From: Methylocystis rosea
Lineage (GTDB): Bacteria; Pseudomonadota; Alphaproteobacteria; Rhizobiales; Beijerinckiaceae
Assembly: GCF_003855495.1 (NCBI RefSeq)
Contig: NZ_CP034086.1
Span: 3,571,501-3,635,500 of the forward strand
Direction of reading: 5' to 3'
Length of the DNA stretch: 64,000 nucleotides
Below, in pieces: positions 28,582 through 37,705 of the stretch (its first letter is position 1; the number at the start of each line of letters is the position of its first letter). Under the pieces are notes generated by a model, which did no database searches, was not told the DNA's origin, and saw only the letters and a list, made by a program, of their open reading frames with translations. A program made the translations under genes and the position numbers.

Positions 28582-29796
28582 ATGAACATCGACGTTGCAA
28601 GCGCCGCAGCGGCAGGCACGGGTTCATCCGGGTTTGGCGGCTCTCAAAGTTTCAAAGTGGATCTGTCCCGCGGTCAGCGCATCGGCCGCGTGTCGTCGGA
28701 GTGGTTTTCCCGTCCTGACGACGAGCGCTTTCTGTCCCTGTCGGAACTGTTCGCCGCCGTTCGCGGGCGGTCTGAGCGCAGCCGCACGCGGACGGTGGAA
28801 AGCGTGGCGATCCGTGTGGAGGCGCGCGCCGACGCCGAGCGCCTGACGTTGGCCTTGCCGCGGTCGGATATTCCAGTCGCGCCGACGCACTGGTCCTTCG
28901 GACAGCTTTGCAGTCTGGTCGGTGCGCCGGCGAGCTATTTGCGCGATCTCCCCGCGCCGCTCGCCGGCGTCAATCTCCAGCATGGCCTGCTGTCGCACCG
29001 GGCCGAGTTGATCAAGACTCTCGAGGCCGAGGACGGCAGGATCGAACTTCGTGCAGTAACGGGGCCGGACTACGGCCGAATCTGGGACCATGAGCTCGTC
29101 GCCGCCGTGATGAACATAGCGGGAAACGGCGTGGGCGACACGCGCTGGAAAATTCCCGGCGTGCTGGACTGGGCCACCATGACCCACAATCCCTTCGTCG
29201 ACGTTACGAAGGAGACGACCACCCTTTATGCCAGCGACCGCAATGTTTTCCTTTTCCTCGTCGACGATGCGCATCCGATCGAGGCGGGGCGCCTGCCGAA
29301 TGGCGACCCCGATCTCTACTTCCGCGGCTTTTACTGCTGGAACAGCGAGGTTGGCTCGAAAACGCTCGGCATTGCCTCCTTCTATCTTCGCGCCGTGTGC
29401 ATGAACCGCAATCTCTGGGGCGTCGAAGGCTTTGAGGAAATCAGCATCCGGCACAGCAAATTCGCGGCGCAGCGCTTCGCCCATGAGGCGGCGCCGGCTC
29501 TCGAGAATTTCGCGCGGTCCTCGCCGGCGCCTTTCATCGCCGGCGTGAAGGCGGCGCGCGAACGGATCGTCGCCCGCAAGGACGAGGAACGGGAGGCGTT
29601 TCTGCGTAAGCGCGGATTCAGCAAAGCCGAAACGGCCAAAGTGATCGCGGCGGTTCTGAATGAAGAAGGCCACCCGCCGGAGAGCATCTTCGACTTCGTG
29701 CAGGGCATCACCGCAATCGCCCGCGCCAAGCCGCATCAGGATGCGCGCCTCGAGATCGAGGGCAAGGCCAAAGCGTTGTTGGAGCGCGCCGCCTGA
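28582..29796 (+). CDS. DUF932 domain protein of conjugative element
   Basis: This 404-residue protein has the DUF932 core (GQLCSLVGAPASYLRDLPAPLA, AVTGPDYGRIWDHELV, LDWATMTHNPFVDV, LYASDRNVFLFLVDD). The family is found in phages, plasmids and ICEs and is often listed near ardC/antirestriction genes, but no biochemical role is established. The ATG at 28582, 8 bases after GGAG, is chosen over an earlier in-frame start. It opens the conjugative backbone in this window and shares a leader element with the following parB. Confidence 0.88.
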   Translation: MNIDVASAAAAGTGSSGFGGSQSFKVDLSRGQRIGRVSSEWFSRPDDERFLSLSELFAAVRGRSERSRTRTVESVAIRVEARADAERLTLALPRSDIPVAPTHWSFGQLCSLVGAPASYLRDLPAPLAGVNLQHGLLSHRAELIKTLEAEDGRIELRAVTGPDYGRIWDHELVAAVMNIAGNGVGDTRWKIPGVLDWATMTHNPFVDVTKETTTLYASDRNVFLFLVDDAHPIEAGRLPNGDPDLYFRGFYCWNSEVGSKTLGIASFYLRAVCMNRNLWGVEGFEEISIRHSKFAAQRFAHEAAPALENFARSSPAPFIAGVKAARERIVARKDEEREAFLRKRGFSKAETAKVIAAVLNEEGHPPESIFDFVQGITAIARAKPHQDARLEIEGKAKALLERAA

Positions 29797-29899
29797 TCAT
29801 CGTGACGCAATGACGCCGAGACCACGGTCCTCTGGCGCTGTGCCTTCCTCCTCCTATTTTTTGGCGTCGCCCTCAGAGTAAGAGGGCGGCGCTGCGCTT

Positions 29900-29946
29900 C
29901 GTGACGGGTTTCAGGTCGAGAGAAAGGCTTTCGGCCGCCCGTCGCG
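29900..29946 (+). promoter_or_regulatory. Structured 5' leader hairpin before parB
   Basis: The outer stem is CGTGACGGG (29900-29908) with CCCGTCGCG (29938-29946). The inner stem is CGAGAG with CTTTCG around an AAAGG loop. Compared with the copy at 28524 the outer stem is identical, and the inner stem shows a C-G to A-T double change and a G-C to G-T change, so pairing is kept. The ATG of parB is at 29959. Confidence 0.6.
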
Positions 29947-29958
29947 GAGTAAAACCCC

Positions 29959-32091
29959 ATGGCGAAGACGGCTCAGAAAATTCAGTTGAGCGCCTCGCGC
30001 GATATCCCCTTCAACAAACTCGTGCTGTCGCAATCGAATGTGCGGCGGATCAAAGCCGGCGTGTCGATCGAAGAACTCGCCGAGGACATCGCCCGCCGCA
30101 CGTTGTTGCAGAGCATCACCGTGCGGCCTGTTCTCGACGAGCTTGGCGCCGAGACTGGCATATTCGAAATCCCGGCCGGCGGGCGACGATACCGCGCGCT
30201 CGAACTGCTGGTGAAGCAGAAGCGTCTCGCGCGCACCGCGCCGATCCCATGCGTGGTGCGCACCGAGGGAACGCCGGAGGAGGATAGTCTCGCCGAGAAT
30301 GTCCAGCGGGCCCCTTTGCATCCGCTTGATCAATTCCGGGCGTTTCTGGCGCTGCGCGAAAAAGGTCAGAGCGAAGAGGAGATCGCGGCGGCGTTTTTCG
30401 TCAGCGTCAATGTGGTAAAACAGCGGCTGCGACTCGCAGCTGCTTCCCCGAAGCTGCTCGACATCTACGCCGAAGATGGCATGACGCTCGACCAGCTCAT
30501 GGGTTTCACCGTCAGTTCGGACCATGAGCGACAGGAGCAGGTCTGGGAGGCGATCCAGCGCTCCTACAAAAAGGAAGCCTACCAAATCCGCCGGCTTCTG
30601 ACCGAGGGCGCCGTGCGCGCCAGCGACAAGCGGGCGCAATATGTCGGCGAAGATTACATCACCGCCGGCGGCGCCGTCATGCGCGATTTGTTCCAGAACG
30701 ACGACGGCGGCTGGCTGCAGGACACCCGCCTGCTGGACCGGCTGGTCGCGGAAAAACTCGAACGCGACGCGCAAGCCATCCGCGCCGAGGGCTGGAAATG
30801 GGTCGAGGTCGCGACCGATTTTCCTTACGGCCATACCTACGGCCTGCGGCCCATCTCGGGAGAGCGCCAACCTCTGACGGACGAAGAAACCGCGACACTC
30901 GACGCTTTGCGCGCCGAGGCCGAGCAGCTTGAAGAAGCCCACGCAGATGCGGACGAGATTCCCGAGGAAGTCGATCAACGCCTCGGCGAGATCGAGACCG
31001 CGATCGCCGCGATCGAGGAGCGGCCGGTCAGCTACGATCCCGTCGAGATCGCCCGGGCGGCCGCGTTCGTCAGCATCGACGGTTCGGGCCGGCTGCGCGT
31101 CGAGCGCGGCTACATCCGCCCCGAGGATGAAGCGTCGCTCACCGAATCGGAAGCTCCCGATCAGGAGAATGAGAACGAGACCAGCGCCTCGCCCTCATCA
31201 GCATTAGCCGCTTCCAAGGCTGTCGCGTCGAACGCCGGCGCGGTTCAATCCGAGCCGGCGGAAGACGAGGACGAAGGTCTGCGGCCTCTGCCCGATAAAT
31301 TGCTCGCCGAACTTACCGCCTATCGCACGCTGGCGCTGCGTGAAGCGGTGGGCAATGATCCCGGCGTCGCCTTTCGCGCGGCGCTGCATGTTCTCTGCCT
31401 GAAACTGTTCTACCATTACGGCTCCGACTCCTGTCTGGACATCGAACCGAAATCGGTTGCCTTCGGCGCTCAAGCCCCGGGACTTGGCGATACGCCGCTC
31501 GCTACTAAAGTCGACGCGCGTCATCACGATTGGTCGCAGCAGCTTCCCGCCGATCCCGGCGATCTGTGGGACGCTTTGACGACCTTCGACGCCGGGATGC
31601 AGCAACGCCTCTTCGCCCATTGCATCTCGCTTACCATCAACGCCGTGCATGAAGCGTGGAACCGCCGGCCAAGGGCCATCGCCCACGCGGATCGTCTCGC
31701 ACATGTCCTGTCGCTCGACATCGCCGCGACCGGCTGGACGCCGACCGTCGATAATTTCTTCGGCCGCGTGACCAAAGCGCGAATCATTGAAGCCGTGCGC
31801 GAGGCAAAGGGCGCCGAACAGGCGAAGCGCATCGAGCAGTTGAAGAAAGGAGACCTGGCGCGGGAGGCCGAACAGATGCTCGCCGGTTCTGGTTGGCTGC
31901 CCGAACCGCTGCGCACGCCTGATCGCGCGGCGCATCAATCGGAGCCGTCGACCGCAGTGACCGCCACTGTCGATACGGGGGTCGAAGAAACGGCGGCGAT
32001 AGAGCGCGAAACGGCTATCGACGAAATCGTCGATGAAAGCGACGCTGGCGACGCGTCGGTGGACGAACCCCAGGACGTTGCCGCCGAATGA
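29959..32091 (+). CDS. ParB/RepB/Spo0J-family partition-like protein
   Basis: This is a large 710-residue ParB-like protein. The N-terminal ParB nuclease-like domain includes LVLSQSNVRRIKAGVSIEELAEDI, GGRRYRALELL and the CTP-binding-region signature EDSLAENVQRAPLHPLDQFRAF; a KorB/HTH part follows (GQSEEEIAAAFFVSVNVVKQRLRLA). The middle is acidic and Glu-rich, and the C-terminal 300 residues carry a plasmid-specific domain with AMHEAWNRR-like sequence. In this backbone the gene serves segregation or regulation. No ParA gene is seen nearby. Confidence 0.9.
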   Translation: MAKTAQKIQLSASRDIPFNKLVLSQSNVRRIKAGVSIEELAEDIARRTLLQSITVRPVLDELGAETGIFEIPAGGRRYRALELLVKQKRLARTAPIPCVVRTEGTPEEDSLAENVQRAPLHPLDQFRAFLALREKGQSEEEIAAAFFVSVNVVKQRLRLAAASPKLLDIYAEDGMTLDQLMGFTVSSDHERQEQVWEAIQRSYKKEAYQIRRLLTEGAVRASDKRAQYVGEDYITAGGAVMRDLFQNDDGGWLQDTRLLDRLVAEKLERDAQAIRAEGWKWVEVATDFPYGHTYGLRPISGERQPLTDEETATLDALRAEAEQLEEAHADADEIPEEVDQRLGEIETAIAAIEERPVSYDPVEIARAAAFVSIDGSGRLRVERGYIRPEDEASLTESEAPDQENENETSASPSSALAASKAVASNAGAVQSEPAEDEDEGLRPLPDKLLAELTAYRTLALREAVGNDPGVAFRAALHVLCLKLFYHYGSDSCLDIEPKSVAFGAQAPGLGDTPLATKVDARHHDWSQQLPADPGDLWDALTTFDAGMQQRLFAHCISLTINAVHEAWNRRPRAIAHADRLAHVLSLDIAATGWTPTVDNFFGRVTKARIIEAVREAKGAEQAKRIEQLKKGDLAREAEQMLAGSGWLPEPLRTPDRAAHQSEPSTAVTATVDTGVEETAAIERETAIDEIVDESDAGDASVDEPQDVAAE

Positions 32092-32112
32092 CCTCCCCGA
32101 GGCCGACCACGA

Positions 32113-32138
32113 GGGACTCGCCAGCAATGGCGGGTCCC
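32113..32138 (+). terminator. Hairpin with GCAA tetraloop between parB and Toprim gene
   Basis: An 11-bp stem GGGACTCGCCA / TGGCGGGTCCC (one G-T pair) closes a GCAA loop and is followed by TTTCGCTTT. It could terminate parB transcription or stabilise its 3' end. The next gene's ribosome-binding site begins 10 bases later, so partial read-through is likely. Confidence 0.6.
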
Positions 32139-32160
32139 TTTCGCTTTGGAGGACGTAGAT

Positions 32161-33201
32161 TTGTCCAGCCCAGCATCAGAACTGGCGCAGCGTCTCGCGC
32201 GCGAGGCCGAGGCGGTCTGCCGCCACTATCTCTCCAACGGCCGCCGCCAGGGCAATTATTGGCTTGTCGGCGATGCGCGAAACACGCCCGGCCGTAGCCT
32301 GTTCGTTCGCTTGAGCGGACCTGAAAGCTGCAAGGGCGCCGCTGGAAATTGGGTTGACGCCGCCTTGGGCGAACATGGCGATCTGCTCGATATTATTCGC
32401 GAGGCGTGTCGCCTCGACGACTTCCGGGATGTGGTCATTGAGGCGCGGCGCTTTCTCAGCCTGCCGCAAACGACGCCGGGTTCGGTCCACTCCCGAATTC
32501 AGGCAATCACGCCCATCGGTTCGCCTGAATCGGCGCGACGCTTGTTTGCTATGTCGCGCTCAATCGAGGCCACAATCGTCGAGAGGTATTTTCGCCATCG
32601 TGGAATTACGGCGTTGCACGAAACCGCAAATCTGCGCTTCCACCCACGCTGCTACTGTCGGCCCGACAATCGTTCGACGCTTCAGATCTGGCCCGCAATG
32701 ATCGCCGCAGTCACCGATCTCAACGGAAAGCTCACCGGAGCGCATCGCACCTGGCTCGACCCGTCGGGCCACGACAAGGCGCCGATCGAGACGCCGAGGC
32801 GAGCGATGGGCTCTCTTCTTGGCCACGGCGTCAGATTCGGCGTGGCGCGCGACGTCATTGCGGCTGGCGAAGGCATCGAAACCGTGCTGTCGCTTCGCTG
32901 CGTCATGCCCGACATGCCGATGATGGCGGCGCTGTCGTCCGCGCATCTCGCCGCCATCCTGTTTCCTGCGTCGCTGCATCGCCTCTACATTCTTCGCGAC
33001 AACGATACGGCGGGTGATAATGCGTCGGCGATCCTGGTCGAGCGTGCAACCGCCGCCGGGATCGAGGCGATTATCCTGTCGCCGGCTTTTGACGACTTCA
33101 ACGACGATCTTCGCCGCCTCGGCGTCGACGATCTGCAAGCGGCGATAAGGGGTCAAATTGCGCCGGAAGACGTCGCCCGCTTCATGAGATTTTCGGCGTG
33201 A
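32161..33201 (+). CDS. Toprim domain / DUF7146 primase-like protein
   Basis: The N-terminal half carries the DUF7146-type region (CRHYLSNGRRQGNYWLVGDARNTPGRSLFV). The C-terminal half carries a Toprim domain with the conserved Glu in AGEGIETVLSL and the DxD-like motif in LRDNDTAGDNA. Such proteins may prime DNA synthesis after conjugative transfer. The TTG at 32161 is preferred because GGAGG lies 8 bases before it; an in-frame TTG at 32146 has no such site. It is part of the core backbone with parB and DUF2493. Confidence 0.85.
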   Translation: MSSPASELAQRLAREAEAVCRHYLSNGRRQGNYWLVGDARNTPGRSLFVRLSGPESCKGAAGNWVDAALGEHGDLLDIIREACRLDDFRDVVIEARRFLSLPQTTPGSVHSRIQAITPIGSPESARRLFAMSRSIEATIVERYFRHRGITALHETANLRFHPRCYCRPDNRSTLQIWPAMIAAVTDLNGKLTGAHRTWLDPSGHDKAPIETPRRAMGSLLGHGVRFGVARDVIAAGEGIETVLSLRCVMPDMPMMAALSSAHLAAILFPASLHRLYILRDNDTAGDNASAILVERATAAGIEAIILSPAFDDFNDDLRRLGVDDLQAAIRGQIAPEDVARFMRFSA

Positions 33202-33329
33202 GCCGATACGGGGAAGGTAGCGCGCGAACTCATGTCGGACTTGTCGCGTTCGCTCGGCGCGCTTTCCAAAAGCTTCGGAGAGGACCGCGGCACAGGCCTT
33301 CATAGTGGGCGACCTTGCGGCAAGCGGTC

Positions 33330-33352
33330 CGGCCCGCAATGGCTGCGGGCCG
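33330..33352 (+). terminator. Rho-independent terminator after Toprim gene
   Basis: The stem CGGCCCGCA / TGCGGGCCG has a five-base loop and is followed by CTATTTT. It lies about 130 bases after the Toprim stop, and the 330-base gap to the next gene holds nothing else convincing. Confidence 0.6.
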
Positions 33353-33533
33353 ACTATTTTCCGTCGCGCCCTACGGGCGCTTTACAGCGCGAAACAAAAT
33401 AGCCGGCCCTTCGCCATCCTCCACTTCGCTTCGGCCCTTCGCGGCGCTTCGGGTGCAAGCCCGGCCCGCCCGCCGCCTTTCGTCGCCATGAAGGCCGCCA
33501 GGCTCGCGGTCGATCCGACGAAGGAAAGCGCAA

Positions 33534-34472
33534 ATGACGCCCGAACGCGACAATCCAAGCTTTGAGCCGGCGCGTTGTTCATCCCCGACCGATCGCGTTC
33601 TCACCGAACTCCAGCTCTATGGCTGCCGCCCCTTCCAGGACGAACCCGACCCGAGGCCGCTTCCGCAAGCCCAAACGATCGTGAGCGCCGTCGCCGACAT
33701 TTTCGACGCCCTCGTCGCCACATTGGGCGACACCCGCCTCGAACCCGACCTCGAAGAGCTGCTGTGGTCGACCGTCAGTCTCTTTCACCGCGCCATTGCT
33801 CGCATCGAACGCGAACTCGACGAGAATGAGCAGGCGCAGCGGCGCAGTCAGAAGGAACAGGACGGCTCGGAAATCCGCTCGGTCGAATTGGAGCGCCTCA
33901 TCGCCGAAGGACAGACGCTCATCGAGCGGCGCGACAGCATGGAGCTTTTCCGCGACCACGCGGCCGACCATTTCGAGCGCCATACGGGCTCAGCCTGGCG
34001 TCCGCGCTCAGGCTCCAAGGTCAACCATCGCGCGCTGACCTCTGCGATGATCGACAGTCGGGATTTTCTCGCCGCCAAACGAAAAGCCGAAAATGACGTC
34101 TTACTCCCTATCGGACCAAAGGTCGCCTTCACCGGCGGCCCCGACTTCAACGATCATTGCGCAATCTGGGATTTACTCGACAAAGCGCTGGCCAAGCACC
34201 CCGACATGGTGCTGCTGCATGGCGGCAGCCCCCGGGGCGCCGAGCGCATCGCCGCCTGCTGGGCCGACAATCGCAAGATCGCTCAGATTGCCTTCAAACC
34301 GGACTGGGCGCGTCACGCCAAGGCGGCGCCGTTCAAGCGCAATGACCAGATGCTCGAAACCTTGCCGATCGGCGTCATCGTCTTCCCCGGCTCGGGCATC
34401 TCCGCAAACCTCGCCGACAAGGCGAGGAAGCTCGGAATTCCCGTATGGAAATTCGACGAAGGCGGCGCGTGA
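33534..34472 (+). CDS. DUF2493 (SLOG/YspA-like) protein
   Basis: It is 312 residues long. The C-terminal part has the Rossmann-like SLOG fold signature: VAFTGGPDFNDHCAIWDLLD, MVLLHGGSPRGAERIAACWA and GVIVFPGSGISANLADKARKLGIPVWKF. The N-terminal 200 residues are charged and helical, probably coiled. SLOG proteins bind nucleotide-derived ligands; the role in conjugative elements is unknown. It is a standard gene of this backbone, normally just before the DUF736 gene, but here 1.6 kb of other DNA separates them. Confidence 0.87.
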   Translation: MTPERDNPSFEPARCSSPTDRVLTELQLYGCRPFQDEPDPRPLPQAQTIVSAVADIFDALVATLGDTRLEPDLEELLWSTVSLFHRAIARIERELDENEQAQRRSQKEQDGSEIRSVELERLIAEGQTLIERRDSMELFRDHAADHFERHTGSAWRPRSGSKVNHRALTSAMIDSRDFLAAKRKAENDVLLPIGPKVAFTGGPDFNDHCAIWDLLDKALAKHPDMVLLHGGSPRGAERIAACWADNRKIAQIAFKPDWARHAKAAPFKRNDQMLETLPIGVIVFPGSGISANLADKARKLGIPVWKFDEGGA

Positions 34473-34583
34473 GCGCCATCATGAAAGCGGCCGATTTGCT
34501 CGCGCCCGAGCTGGATTTCGGGCGCTTTCCACCTATGTTGAACTCTTCAACTTGCTCGCTCAGACCGACGCAAGGACGCCAAA

Positions 34584-34889
34584 ATGTCGAGCTTGAAGAT
34601 CATCTCCACCGCCACCGCTCTTCTGGTGGCGGCGAACGGCGCGTTTGCCGATCCTTTCATTCGAGGCGCCAAGGCGAGGAGGACGCATACATCGTCGCCA
34701 GCGGCTCAGCCCGCCGACAACGGCTATTACGTCCCGTATGTGGTCGGCGTCGACGGCAAGAAATATCCGATCATGGAAATTCCCGGAAGCGTCACGGTCG
34801 TTCCCCGGCAACTCATGGACGATCAGCAAGCGACGACGCTCGGCGACGCCTTGAGAAATGTTTCAGGCGTCACAATCCGCGGCCGCTGA
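34584..34889 (+). pseudogene. Truncated TonB-dependent receptor (signal peptide and start of plug)
   Basis: The 101-codon frame has a signal peptide (MSSLKIISTATALLVAANGAFA) and then the opening of a siderophore-receptor plug domain: EIPGSVTVVPRQLMDDQQ and TLGDALRNVSGVTIRG. It stops there, whereas complete receptors continue for 600 residues or more. No barrel sequence follows downstream. It appears to be the left-over 5' end of an iron-siderophore receptor, cut by a rearrangement between DUF2493 and DUF736. Confidence 0.8.
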
Positions 34890-35062
34890 TACGAAGCCAT
34901 CCCAAGGCCTGCGCCTCTTTCCTTATCCAGTGCGCTACGCACGACTTGCGGCGTTACCAGGTCGCTGGGATTCCGCTCGCCACCACAATTGGGTATTCTG
35001 TTTGTCGCGCTATGGCGGTGGTGGGAGGCGCGACCGTTCGACTTTTGTCACGGAGACCCGCC

Positions 35063-35539
35063 ATGCTTATCTTCGGGATCGTGTTCAACCTTATCGGCCT
35101 CGGCTACTTTTGTTGGCTGCTGTTCGCGCTTGCAACCCGTGCGCTGCCGGTCTTCGTCGCCGTCACGATTGGTCTTGCCGCATTTCACGGTGGCGCGGGT
35201 CCGGCGGGCACGATTATGGTCGCCCTGGTCTGTGGCGTCGTCACTCTCTCTATTGGTCGGATTGCGTTCGCGACGGCGCGCTCGCCGCTGATCCGCGCAG
35301 TAATCGCGACGCTTTTCGCCGCGCCGGCTGTCGTCGCGGGCTATCACGTGGCTCTTGGTCTCGCCGACATCGGCGCATCATCCGCCATTTGGCGCGAAGC
35401 CTTTGCGCTGATCGGCGCCATTATTGTGGGTGGAACAGCTTGGGCGCGCATCAGTCACTACGCCATGACCAACTTCGAACAGCGGCTTGCGGCGGGCCTG
35501 GATCATGTCCCCCGCATGCCGGCGATCAGGAATCGGTGA
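35063..35539 (+). CDS. Predicted four-helix membrane protein of unknown function
   Basis: This 158-residue protein has four or five hydrophobic segments (about 3-25, 33-50, 52-70, 82-105 and 118-138) and a short soluble tail. No family was recognised. A GGAGA lies about six bases before the ATG at 35063; the longer open frame to 34445 overlaps DUF2493 and the receptor fragment and is ignored. It sits in a cargo gap of the conjugative backbone. Confidence 0.65.
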   Translation: MLIFGIVFNLIGLGYFCWLLFALATRALPVFVAVTIGLAAFHGGAGPAGTIMVALVCGVVTLSIGRIAFATARSPLIRAVIATLFAAPAVVAGYHVALGLADIGASSAIWREAFALIGAIIVGGTAWARISHYAMTNFEQRLAAGLDHVPRMPAIRNR

Positions 35540-36094
35540 GTTCGCCGCAACTCTTGTCCTGAACGGAGATGCCGGCGAAATCCCAACCTCGAATTCGACT
35601 GAAGATTTGCGACGCCCGGCGACGTTTTCACCGGGCGGACCCCTTCGGAGACTCACGAAGAGCGCCATGACAGGCGTTCGAGTCATTGTCCGTCAGGAAC
35701 CCGGCGATTCGCCGCCCTGCCATTTGCTTCCGATTGCTTCTTTTCCTTCGCCTCGAGCGCCTGACTTCTTGCGCGGATGCTTGCGCCAGCGCCACTTCTC
35801 CTTGTTGACGATGCTGTCCGAACCGATGCGACCATTGCAGCCTCTCTTTTGGCTTGATCTGGCCGAAGGACGGCTGCGCCTCGATCGCCTGAGACGCAAC
35901 GGCGGAGATGCGACTTTCTTCCCCTGACGCCTGCGGCGTCATTCCGCGCGGTACAAGAAACTCGCTTTTCCGCCGTCCTCCGCTCTGCTTCGGCCCGCGC
36001 GCGGGTGCGTCGCCAATCGCCTTCGTCCTGTTGATCGCCATCGAGGCCGCGATGGGCGCGGGCTCGAAGACATTAAAGCTTGAGGAGAACTATC
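35540..36094 (+). other. Gene-poor interval before DUF736
   Basis: No convincing gene is seen in these 555 bases. A 137-codon minus-strand frame (35628-36041), rich in Arg, Ser and Gln, lacks family features. The stretch around 35960-36045 resembles a diverged copy of 33400-33500, upstream of DUF2493: both contain a block like GCC(A/G)TCCTCC followed by GCTTCGGCCC. Confidence 0.4.
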
Positions 36095-36418
36095 ATGGCG
36101 AACATCGGCTCATTCAAAAAGTCCGGCAACGAGTTCCAGGGCGAGATCGTGACGCTCAGCGTCCAGGCCAGAGGCGTCCGCATCATTCCCGAGGCCACCC
36201 GGACCAACGACAACGCACCGAGCCACCGCGTCTATATCGGTCGAGTCGAGGTGGGCGCCGCGTGGTCGAAGCGTTCGACCGAAGGCCGCGATTATCTCTC
36301 GGTCAAACTCGACGATCCGAGCTTCAATGCCCCGATCTACGCCAACCTCTTCGACGACGAAGACGGCGAAGGCTACTCCCTCATCTGGTCGCGCGGGCGC
36401 AAGGCCAACGGCGACTGA
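36095..36418 (+). CDS. DUF736 family protein
   Basis: It is 107 residues long and starts MANIGSFKKSGNEFQGEIVTL, the standard DUF736 opening, with DYLSVKLDDPSFNAPIYANLF in the second half. The family is confined to mobile elements and their relatives in proteobacteria; function is unknown, possibly single-stranded DNA or replication related. GAGGAG lies eight bases before the ATG. A strong terminator follows. Confidence 0.93.
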   Translation: MANIGSFKKSGNEFQGEIVTLSVQARGVRIIPEATRTNDNAPSHRVYIGRVEVGAAWSKRSTEGRDYLSVKLDDPSFNAPIYANLFDDEDGEGYSLIWSRGRKANGD

Positions 36419-36431
36419 GCGAACCGCCGCC

Positions 36432-36463
36432 AAAGCCCCGTCCGAGACATCGGGCGGGGCTTT
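36432..36463 (+). terminator. Rho-independent terminator after DUF736
   Basis: AAAGCCCCGTCCGA pairs with TCGGGCGGGGCTTT around a GACA loop, giving a stem of about 14 bp with one G-T-type mismatch, followed by CGTTTG. It starts 14 bases after the DUF736 stop and is nearly symmetrical, so it may work in both directions. Confidence 0.75.
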
Positions 36464-36565
36464 CGTTTGCGCGCTGCCTGGGCACGCGTGTCGCGCGCGC
36501 TTCGGCTTGCGTGATGATTTCGAGCCACAGATGTTCCGAAAAAACCTGTTCTGTGCGCTCGACGT

Positions 36566-36907
36566 TTACTCGGCGCGTATTTTCCGTGTTCGGGACTTCG
36601 TCGACGTTTTCGCGCCATCCTTGTTCGACCTGACCATTCGCCTCCCGGTCCCTTCATCCGTTGCAGATGGCGTAGCGACAACCGCTCTTGCGGTTCGAGC
36701 AGGTTTGCGAAGCAGATCGGCCGCTTCGAGACCGAGCTCCCGAGCCAGCCGATCGACGACGTCGATACTCGCCGCATAAACACGTCGTTCTATCGAACTG
36801 ATATAGGTGCGATCGATTTCCGCTCGATGGGCGAGTTCCTCCTGTGACAGGCGTTGCGCCTGCCGACATTTCCGCAGGTTGAGCGCCAGAACCTCCCGAA
36901 TGTCCAT
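36566..36907 (-). CDS. XRE-family transcriptional regulator
   Basis: This 113-residue protein begins with a cro/C1-type helix-turn-helix (NLRKCRQAQRLSQEELAHRAEIDRTYISSIER) and ends in a basic Ser/Thr/Lys-rich tail. It lies opposite in strand to its neighbours in the backbone. Similar regulators sit beside DUF2285 genes in many rhizobial elements, where they probably control transfer or excision. Confidence 0.9.
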   Translation of the reverse strand: MDIREVLALNLRKCRQAQRLSQEELAHRAEIDRTYISSIERRVYAASIDVVDRLARELGLEAADLLRKPARTARAVVATPSATDEGTGRRMVRSNKDGAKTSTKSRTRKIRAE

Positions 36908-37189
36908 AAACGCGAGAGGAACGACTTGTCGAGTATTCTACCACGGAGTATTCTCTACAAACCATCGGCGAGAGGACTGCATTTTGCGTGCTCTCGGCGG
37001 CGAGTCTCTCCGACTTACATCCCCATCAGCATCAAAAACGCTGCGGGGCGCCGGGCGAGCAGCTGGACGGACTTCGGTTGCCGATTTCGGCGGTGCGTCG
37101 ACGCATTCAGGCCGCATTTGTTAACTTGCGGCAAACTTTCTGCATAGAATGTCAATGCGCCGGCGAGTCGTTTGAGGAATGCTAAATCC

Positions 37190-37459
37190 GTGGACCCTGC
37201 AAATTCCCATCCGATCGCCGACGTCGCTCCTTCCGACGAGCATGTCACCGACTACGACCGCGTTCATTTCAAGGTTTACTTGAGGATGCTGGACGCAGCC
37301 AAGGAAGGAGCGGCATGGGAGGAAGTTTCAAGCATTCTGCTCGGCATCGACCCGCTTCGCGAACCCGTCCGAGCCAAGCGCGCGTATGAGACACATCTTG
37401 CTCGGGCGCGATGGCTGGCGAAGGAAGGGTATAAGGATTTACTGGCAGGTCCCGCCTGA
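37190..37459 (+). CDS. Small DUF2285-associated DNA-binding-type protein
   Basis: This 89-residue protein has the pattern TDYDRVHFKVYLRMLDA, ILLGIDPLREP and RAKRAYETHLARARWLAKEGY. I recognise it as the small protein usually encoded just before the DUF2285/RovC-type regulator in ICE backbones. A GTG at 37190 gives the usual MDP-type beginning; an in-frame TTG at 37172 is possible. A role in activating excision or transfer genes is likely by association only. Confidence 0.75.
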   Translation: MDPANSHPIADVAPSDEHVTDYDRVHFKVYLRMLDAAKEGAAWEEVSSILLGIDPLREPVRAKRAYETHLARARWLAKEGYKDLLAGPA

Positions 37460-37705
37460 CAGGTTTCAGACGAAGCGCTCCTTTGGGGCCAGGAGCGCTT
37501 CAAGGCACGCACCGTTGCTTGTCCCCACTCTCAGCGCCACGGCGTGACCGATGGCAATCTTCGAAATTTCTCTCTGCGTCAAATGTGCGGCAATCGGACG
37601 CCTGATCCCGGCATGACGTTATGCCTGCCAAAAAATCCAGCGCCGCGGGTTATCGACAAGATTTTCTCGATACTGAAGCTCGGCCACTCCTTCGCGAGAA
37701 AATCC

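Noticed and set aside
35628..36041. 137-codon Arg/Ser-rich minus-strand frame
   Set aside because: Low complexity and no family. It covers the intergenic block similar to that before DUF2493, so it is probably non-coding.
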